NCBI GenBank assembly: GCA_002394725.1
Contig: DGUQ01000171.1
Location: 1-42,301, forward strand
Origin: Ruminococcaceae bacterium UBA4306
Lineage (GTDB): Bacteria; Bacillota; Clostridia; Oscillospirales; Acutalibacteraceae
DNA: 42,301 nt
Direction: 5' to 3'
Shown in pieces: positions 37,547-42,301 of the stretch. How positions within the stretch are numbered: the first letter of the stretch is position 1; every line of letters starts with the position of its first letter. The position numbers and the translations under genes are program-made. The notes under the pieces are model-generated. The model did not search any database and was not told the origin of the DNA. It saw nothing but the letters and a program-made list of their open reading frames with translations.

Positions 37547-40397
37547 CAATACGATCGACACCTTAGTGATCAAGGTCGAAGGTACAGATGAATCTGCTGG
37601 CAGTACCTTAGATAAGGTGATCAAAAAACTGGAATCAATCCAGCAGAGTACCTCCGGTGCAAGCCGTCGAGTATCAAACTTCACCAAAAAACTGTCTTCG
37701 TTAAAAGCAACGGTAGACAGTTTGAAACCTCAAAAGCTGAATCTGTTTTCTGACAGCAAGGTTCCGTCTTCTGTCAAGCAGACTACTGACAGTTTGAACA
37801 ATCTGAAAGAGACGGTGAACGATCTCAACGGGGCAGAAACGAAGGTCGTTTCTGATGAATATGTATCAAGGGCTTCTCGCTTTTCAGATAAACTATCAGA
37901 ACTAAAAAACCATGTATCCGGTTTGAGAAACGACACAAAATCTTTAGGCTCTCAAATGAAAGATACCTTTTCGAATACCATTATCGGAAGATTTACAAGC
38001 GGTATTAAGGGGATCTTTTCTACGCTTGGCAGGATCGCTATGTACCGATTGATGCGATCGATCATCAAGCAGGTGACTGATAGCTTCAAGACGGGTATAG
38101 ATAACATCTATCAATACAGCAAAGCCTTTAACGGACAGTTTTCGCAGGATATGGATTCAGCGGCGTCATCGATGCTTACGTTCAAGAATTCAATCGGAGC
38201 AGTGATGGCTCCGATCATCAGTCTTGTGGTGCCTTGGCTCGACAAGGTCGTTGACAAGATCATCGATATCAATAATACCGCCGCGATGGTGATTGCAGGA
38301 TTATCCGGAAAATCTACTTATTCTAAAGCGGTAAGAGTTACAACCGAATATGCCGCCGCAGCTGATAAAGCGAGCAATAAAACCGAGAAGGTCAAGAACA
38401 AGGTCGAGGAGCTCAAGCGCTCTCTCGCGGGACTTGATGAAATCACTGTTATCGGAGATCTGGATACAGCGACCTCTGTTGATATACCTGTCAGTGAAAA
38501 TAACGGTAATATCAATACGCCGAACTATAGCTCAATGTTCGTTGAAACGCCAGTCAATATGGCAAAAGTAAATGAAATTGTCAACAAGTTCAAAAAGATC
38601 TGGGAGATTGCCAAATGGATCGGAATCGCGATTGCTGCATGGAAGCTCGTTTCCTTCATCAGCAGTATTGCGCAAGCAATTTCAAGTCTCGGAACATTAA
38701 GTCAGAAGATCGTCGGATTAACGTTGATGATAGCCGGATTCAGCCTTGAATTTGCAGGAGCAAAAGATATCGGTAAGAATGGCTTGAACCTCAAAAACAT
38801 CCTGATGACTGCGATTGGTGCAGCGTTAGGTGTTGCCGGCTCCTTGCTGGTTTTCGGAACAGGACCGTTAGGCTGGACGATCGGTCTTACTGTTGCATTA
38901 ACGGTAGGAATTGTCGGTTATCTAAAAGGAAAATGGGAAAAAGCCAAAGAATTATATGAGCTGACAGATGCATATAAGCAAATGGCAGATAGAATCAGTG
39001 AGTCAGAAGGGATAATCGAACGTGCTTCCGGCGCGCTTGATAGATTAGCAGAATCAAAAAAGAAACTTGATGAAACGGTAGGCGACTATTTAGCTGCTTC
39101 AGCTTTAGTAAATGAGATATTTGATCTTTATGAAAAATCTAATTTATCATCTACGGAGTTGGAACTGCTGAAGATAAAAGTGGATACGCTGAATAACCTC
39201 GGATTGGACGGTCTTCGATTAGAATTTGATGATACAAAAGGAGTGCTTTATCAGGTGTCGGAGAATGCAGACGGTACGACAGAAAAGATAGAGGCTACTC
39301 GAACATCTGTAAAAAATCTTATGGATTCTTTACAAGAAGAAGCCCAAGCTGCTGCAATGATGGAAATATTGACAGAAGCATACAAAGGATATTACCAGGC
39401 TCTAATTGATGATGAAATTGCTTCTAATAATGTAAAAGATGCAACTGATCGCTTAAAAAAAGCACAAGAAGCGTTAAACAAAGGGTTTGATGAACACACA
39501 GGATCAACAAATATTCTTGCTCAGGCTTCATATTTTCTTACTGATGAATACAGAGGCTTAAAACTAGAAGTTGATCAGGCACAAAAATATCTTGACGCTT
39601 CTACAAAGGCGCAGAAAGAGAACAATAAAGTGCTTGAAGATTCAAAGAATTATATTGATTTAGCGACCGGTGCGTTGGTTGATTTGAAAGAAAAAGGCAA
39701 AGATTACGCCAACAATCCTTTGCAATCGACGGTGGCTTTTGATAAAGGACTGAAAACATCCTCTGATGCCGTCTCTAAGTTGAAGGATAATACAACTTCA
39801 TTTGCAAAAGATCCAACTGTAAAGAAGTTTACAAATTTTGCAAATGCTTCAACTGTAAATTTTGAGAATTCTATTAAAGATTCTCAAATCAGAATGCAAT
39901 CATTAAAAAAAGAAGCAACAGGATTTAGAAGTAATAACTATGTTTCTAATTTTGCTGCTAATGCAACTCAGTCCGGAAACGAACTGTCTCGTTCACTTAC
40001 TCAAGCAAGTAAGGATGCCGATCGTTTAAGACAATCGCTGCAAAGAATAGACGGCTTCTCCGGCAGCTATTCTTATACTTATTCTTTTGGCAATGCACCG
40101 AAATATGCTACAGGCGGCTTTCCTGAGGACGGCTTCTTCTTCGCCAATCACAACGAGCTGGTCGGTCAGTTCAGCAATGGTAAGACGGCCGTCGCCAACA
40201 ACGAGCAGATCGTTGAGGGTATCTCAGAGGGTGTGGCTTCCGCTAACCGAGAGCAAAACGCTCTTTTGAGAGAACAGAACGGTCTTTTGCACAGATTGCT
40301 TGAGAAAGACAGCTCGATCGACGTATCGACGATCGTAAAAGCATTCAATCAGAAGAATCGCAGAGACGGCAAGGTCACCGTACCTGTCGCTACATAA
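37539..40397 (+). CDS. Tape measure protein, 952 aa
   Basis: AAGGAAGTGAGAAC precedes the ATG. The N-terminus is a long helical, coiled-coil region (KKLESIQQSTSGASRRVSNF), hydrophobic segments lie around residues 360-470 (IGIAIAAWKLVSFISSIAQA; GAALGVAGSLLVFGTGPLGW), and more helix follows. The C-terminus ends in a small region with FANHNELVGQFSNGK. It sets tail length and leads DNA into the cell. The part from ~39000 to 40050 is visibly more AT-rich than the ends, a hint of module exchange. Ltp-type exclusion proteins are known to act on this protein class. Confidence 0.92.
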   Translation: MADNTIDTLVIKVEGTDESAGSTLDKVIKKLESIQQSTSGASRRVSNFTKKLSSLKATVDSLKPQKLNLFSDSKVPSSVKQTTDSLNNLKETVNDLNGAETKVVSDEYVSRASRFSDKLSELKNHVSGLRNDTKSLGSQMKDTFSNTIIGRFTSGIKGIFSTLGRIAMYRLMRSIIKQVTDSFKTGIDNIYQYSKAFNGQFSQDMDSAASSMLTFKNSIGAVMAPIISLVVPWLDKVVDKIIDINNTAAMVIAGLSGKSTYSKAVRVTTEYAAAADKASNKTEKVKNKVEELKRSLAGLDEITVIGDLDTATSVDIPVSENNGNINTPNYSSMFVETPVNMAKVNEIVNKFKKIWEIAKWIGIAIAAWKLVSFISSIAQAISSLGTLSQKIVGLTLMIAGFSLEFAGAKDIGKNGLNLKNILMTAIGAALGVAGSLLVFGTGPLGWTIGLTVALTVGIVGYLKGKWEKAKELYELTDAYKQMADRISESEGIIERASGALDRLAESKKKLDETVGDYLAASALVNEIFDLYEKSNLSSTELELLKIKVDTLNNLGLDGLRLEFDDTKGVLYQVSENADGTTEKIEATRTSVKNLMDSLQEEAQAAAMMEILTEAYKGYYQALIDDEIASNNVKDATDRLKKAQEALNKGFDEHTGSTNILAQASYFLTDEYRGLKLEVDQAQKYLDASTKAQKENNKVLEDSKNYIDLATGALVDLKEKGKDYANNPLQSTVAFDKGLKTSSDAVSKLKDNTTSFAKDPTVKKFTNFANASTVNFENSIKDSQIRMQSLKKEATGFRSNNYVSNFAANATQSGNELSRSLTQASKDADRLRQSLQRIDGFSGSYSYTYSFGNAPKYATGGFPEDGFFFANHNELVGQFSNGKTAVANNEQIVEGISEGVASANREQNALLREQNGLLHRLLEKDSSIDVSTIVKAFNQKNRRDGKVTVPVAT

Positions 40398-40412
40398 GGA
40401 AAGGAGGACATC

Positions 40413-40829
40413 ATGAGCAACAATCCGTTTTATAACGGTAGAGACTACAACCCGATCATCTCGGTTGACGGTGTGGCGCTGCCCGTGAGTCCTTCTTCGT
40501 ATGAGTGGGAGGAAGAAGACCTATCCAATGCCGAGGCAGGGCGTACCGAGGACGGCGTAATGCACAAAAACAGGATCGGCACGATCAGCCGGTGCAGTCT
40601 GAACTTCAAGAACATCCCTCTCCAAACAGCTCACAGGATCATCGCAATGTTTTCTCCCGAATATATCATGGTTGTTTATGTGAATCCTGCTGTGGATTCC
40701 TATTTTGGGTACCATATGAATGAAGTGTTCTATGTCGGTAACCGTAAGGTATCCGTATACAGTGCAAGATTGAATGTCTGCGCTGATCTGTCGTTCAACA
40801 TCATCAGCAGAGATCCTGAAGATCGATAA
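40413..40829 (+). CDS. Tail protein (DUF6711-like), 138 aa
   Basis: AAGGAGGACATC precedes the ATG. The protein (PIISVDGVALPVSPSSYEWE, HKNRIGTISRCSLNFKNIPL) looks like a small distal tail protein placed after the tape measure. It is followed by a short gap and GAGG before the large tail gene. Confidence 0.72.
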   Translation: MSNNPFYNGRDYNPIISVDGVALPVSPSSYEWEEEDLSNAEAGRTEDGVMHKNRIGTISRCSLNFKNIPLQTAHRIIAMFSPEYIMVVYVNPAVDSYFGYHMNEVFYVGNRKVSVYSARLNVCADLSFNIISRDPEDR

Positions 40830-40839
40830 GGAGGCTTAT

Positions 40840-42301
40840 ATGATTGAATTGGAAAATTCGATAAAAGACCTCTTTCTGCAAAACTACCGTCAGATCGTCC
40901 GCGCGACGTTTGACCATGTCCGCCCCGATAGTACAGCTACCAAAATCGTGTTATCCGAGAAAGATATTGTGCAAAACACCTTTGTATGGGATCGTTACTG
41001 CACTTCCGGCAATATGCTGGAGATCGGCTCCGCATGTGCGGCAGAGATCGAATTCACATTGCGGAATTATGACGGGTTCTTCCTCGATCAGGGCGGTCTG
41101 GAGATCCCGGTTGATGAGATTTCTTTTGAGGGCAAGGAGCTGAGCGTTGAGCTCGGTATATCGAAGTGGAATGCGCGCAGATGGGAAAACGCACAAGTTC
41201 ACTATTTCCCGATCGGCAAGTTCACTGTGATGAATATGCCGCACAAGTTTTCTACCATCCGTGTATCCGCGCTTGACCGTATGACATGGTTTGATCTGTA
41301 TGTGCCGATCGAGCAAGCGGAGAATCCGTTCGGCGCGATTGAAACGCTACACACGATCATCGACAAAGTGTGCGCAGCGCTCCACATCCCATATGTCATG
41401 TCTGCTGATTTGCCGAACTACGACATGACGGTCAATATGGATCAACTCTTTGAAGAGAATAAACAAACGACCTACCGTATGCTTGTACAGTGGGTGGCGG
41501 CTCTGACCGGTACCTGCGCCTATATCAATCCATCGGGAGAGTTGGTGTTCGGTTGGCTCAAAAGAGCAGAAGGCGTCACGCTTACGCCGAGCATGCGATA
41601 TACACCTTCCACCGTATATGAACCCGTGATGTTTGGCGGTCTGACGGTACAAAAGGGAGACGATCAGCTTTCTTTCGGAACAGACAGCAGCTATCGATAT
41701 ACGATATCCGATAATCCCTTGATCCAGGGCGATAACTGGACTAATGATTATATGGTAGCAGTGAATGATGTATGGAACAAGCTGCTTGATACATCCATCC
41801 CTTATCGCCCGTATGAAACAAACACGCTGCCGATGCCGTGGCTCGAGCCGCTCGATATCATCTCGTATGAGGATAATAACGGCGAGGTGTTTGATACATT
41901 CATCACACACGTGACTTTCACTCTCAACGGTAATACCGCTGTATCGGCGGTCGGTCAATCGGAAACAGAAGCAAAGATCGTCACTCCGACGGGCAGGACA
42001 GCCGAGGAACAGGCGGATATCGAATACGTAAAGAACCTTATCTCTACACTGGAAAATGCGACAGTGGCCGCGAGAGAGCACCTCTCGGACATGGTTCGGT
42101 TAGCGCTGGGATTGCATAGGATCACCGTCCAAACAGAAGAGGGGACGATCTATTACTTCACGACTGCGGAAATGTCCGATGACGATCTGACGCTTGAAGC
42201 GCTCGGTGAAGTCATCCGTGACAGTGACGTCATCTACACCTTCTCCGGCGGTGGTTGGGTATGGTGCTACGGTAGCGACTGGGATAAGGAAGCAAAAGCA
42301 C
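40840..42301 (+). CDS. Large tail/baseplate protein, N-terminal part (continues at base 1)
   Basis: AAGGAGG precedes the ATG at 40840 (MIELENSIKDLFLQNYRQIV). The frame is open to the end of the window and, after collapsing the 25-base overlap, runs on to 342: 592 aa in total. The body is beta-rich with segments like RWENAQVHYFPIGKFTVMNM and LDRMTWFDLYVPIEQAENPF, matching tail-tip/phage-tail-associated proteins of Firmicutes siphophages. It follows the distal tail-like gene. Confidence 0.85.
   Translation, partial: MIELENSIKDLFLQNYRQIVRATFDHVRPDSTATKIVLSEKDIVQNTFVWDRYCTSGNMLEIGSACAAEIEFTLRNYDGFFLDQGGLEIPVDEISFEGKELSVELGISKWNARRWENAQVHYFPIGKFTVMNMPHKFSTIRVSALDRMTWFDLYVPIEQAENPFGAIETLHTIIDKVCAALHIPYVMSADLPNYDMTVNMDQLFEENKQTTYRMLVQWVAALTGTCAYINPSGELVFGWLKRAEGVTLTPSMRYTPSTVYEPVMFGGLTVQKGDDQLSFGTDSSYRYTISDNPLIQGDNWTNDYMVAVNDVWNKLLDTSIPYRPYETNTLPMPWLEPLDIISYEDNNGEVFDTFITHVTFTLNGNTAVSAVGQSETEAKIVTPTGRTAEEQADIEYVKNLISTLENATVAAREHLSDMVRLALGLHRITVQTEEGTIYYFTTAEMSDDDLTLEALGEVIRDSDVIYTFSGGGWVWCYGSDWDKEAKA
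42277..42301. repeat. Terminal direct repeat, right copy
   Basis: Identical to bases 1-25; see the left copy. Removing one copy gives a 42276-bp circle. Confidence 0.95.

Noticed and set aside
41347..42081. Minus-strand frame (244 codons) opposite the tail gene
   Set aside because: Shadow of the 592-aa tail gene; no ribosome site or domain.

Overview
The window is best read as one complete circular genome of a temperate, long-tailed (siphovirus-type) phage or excised prophage. The first 25 bases recur exactly as the last 25 (1-25 and 42277-42301), and the tail gene that runs off the right end continues in frame from base 1. The unique circle is therefore 42276 bp. The host is probably a gut-type Clostridia bacterium (Oscillospiraceae/Ruminococcaceae-like). 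This rests on strong AGGAGG ribosome sites, the endolysin wall-binding repeats, serine recombinases in place of tyrosine integrases, and near-consensus TTGACA/TATAAT promoters. No 16S or tRNA gene is present to confirm it.

Layout. Late genes (+ strand) run 28875 to 42301 and through the junction to 6584: large terminase, a 49-aa protein, portal, minor head protein, scaffold, capsid with a C-terminal beta/Ig-like extension, head-tail connectors, tail tube, two tail chaperones joined by a predicted -1 frameshift at GGGAAAC (37076), tape measure, tail and baseplate proteins, a 945-aa collagen-like fibre ending in an SGNH-type esterase domain, holin and CHAP endolysin. The lysogeny arm (- strand, 6728-9803) holds a large serine integrase, a likely attP just upstream of it (8225-8283), an unrecognised 297-aa protein and an XRE repressor. 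Two mirror-image consensus promoters at 9834-9924 form the lysis/lysogeny switch. The early arm (+ strand, 9958-23814) carries small regulators, an orphan cytosine methyltransferase-like protein, and a recombination/replication block: coiled-coil ATPase, Sak4-like ATPase, DUF669-like protein, DEAH helicase, primase-helicase and RusA. Three identical 16-bp repeats spaced exactly 37 bp apart follow the primase gene and look like origin iterons. The arm ends with many small proteins and the small terminase subunit.

Between the small terminase gene (closed by a terminator at 23863) and the large terminase gene sits about 5 kb of accessory DNA with its own promoters. It has a leftward operon ending in a minimal FtsK-like translocase, a candidate 90-nt RNA, divergent consensus promoters sharing a TTACnGTAA motif, a compact serine recombinase, an Ltp-type superinfection-exclusion protein with a zinc ribbon in place of a lipobox, and a pair of uncharacterised membrane proteins.

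The most unusual signal is a three-copy RNA-like element (28798, 30761, 32804) placed just before large terminase, portal and scaffold. Each copy has an upstream hairpin, a conserved AACAGTCAA linker and a terminator-like hairpin with a U tract. The stem sequences differ between copies while pairing is kept. It may be a late-gene attenuation or antitermination element.
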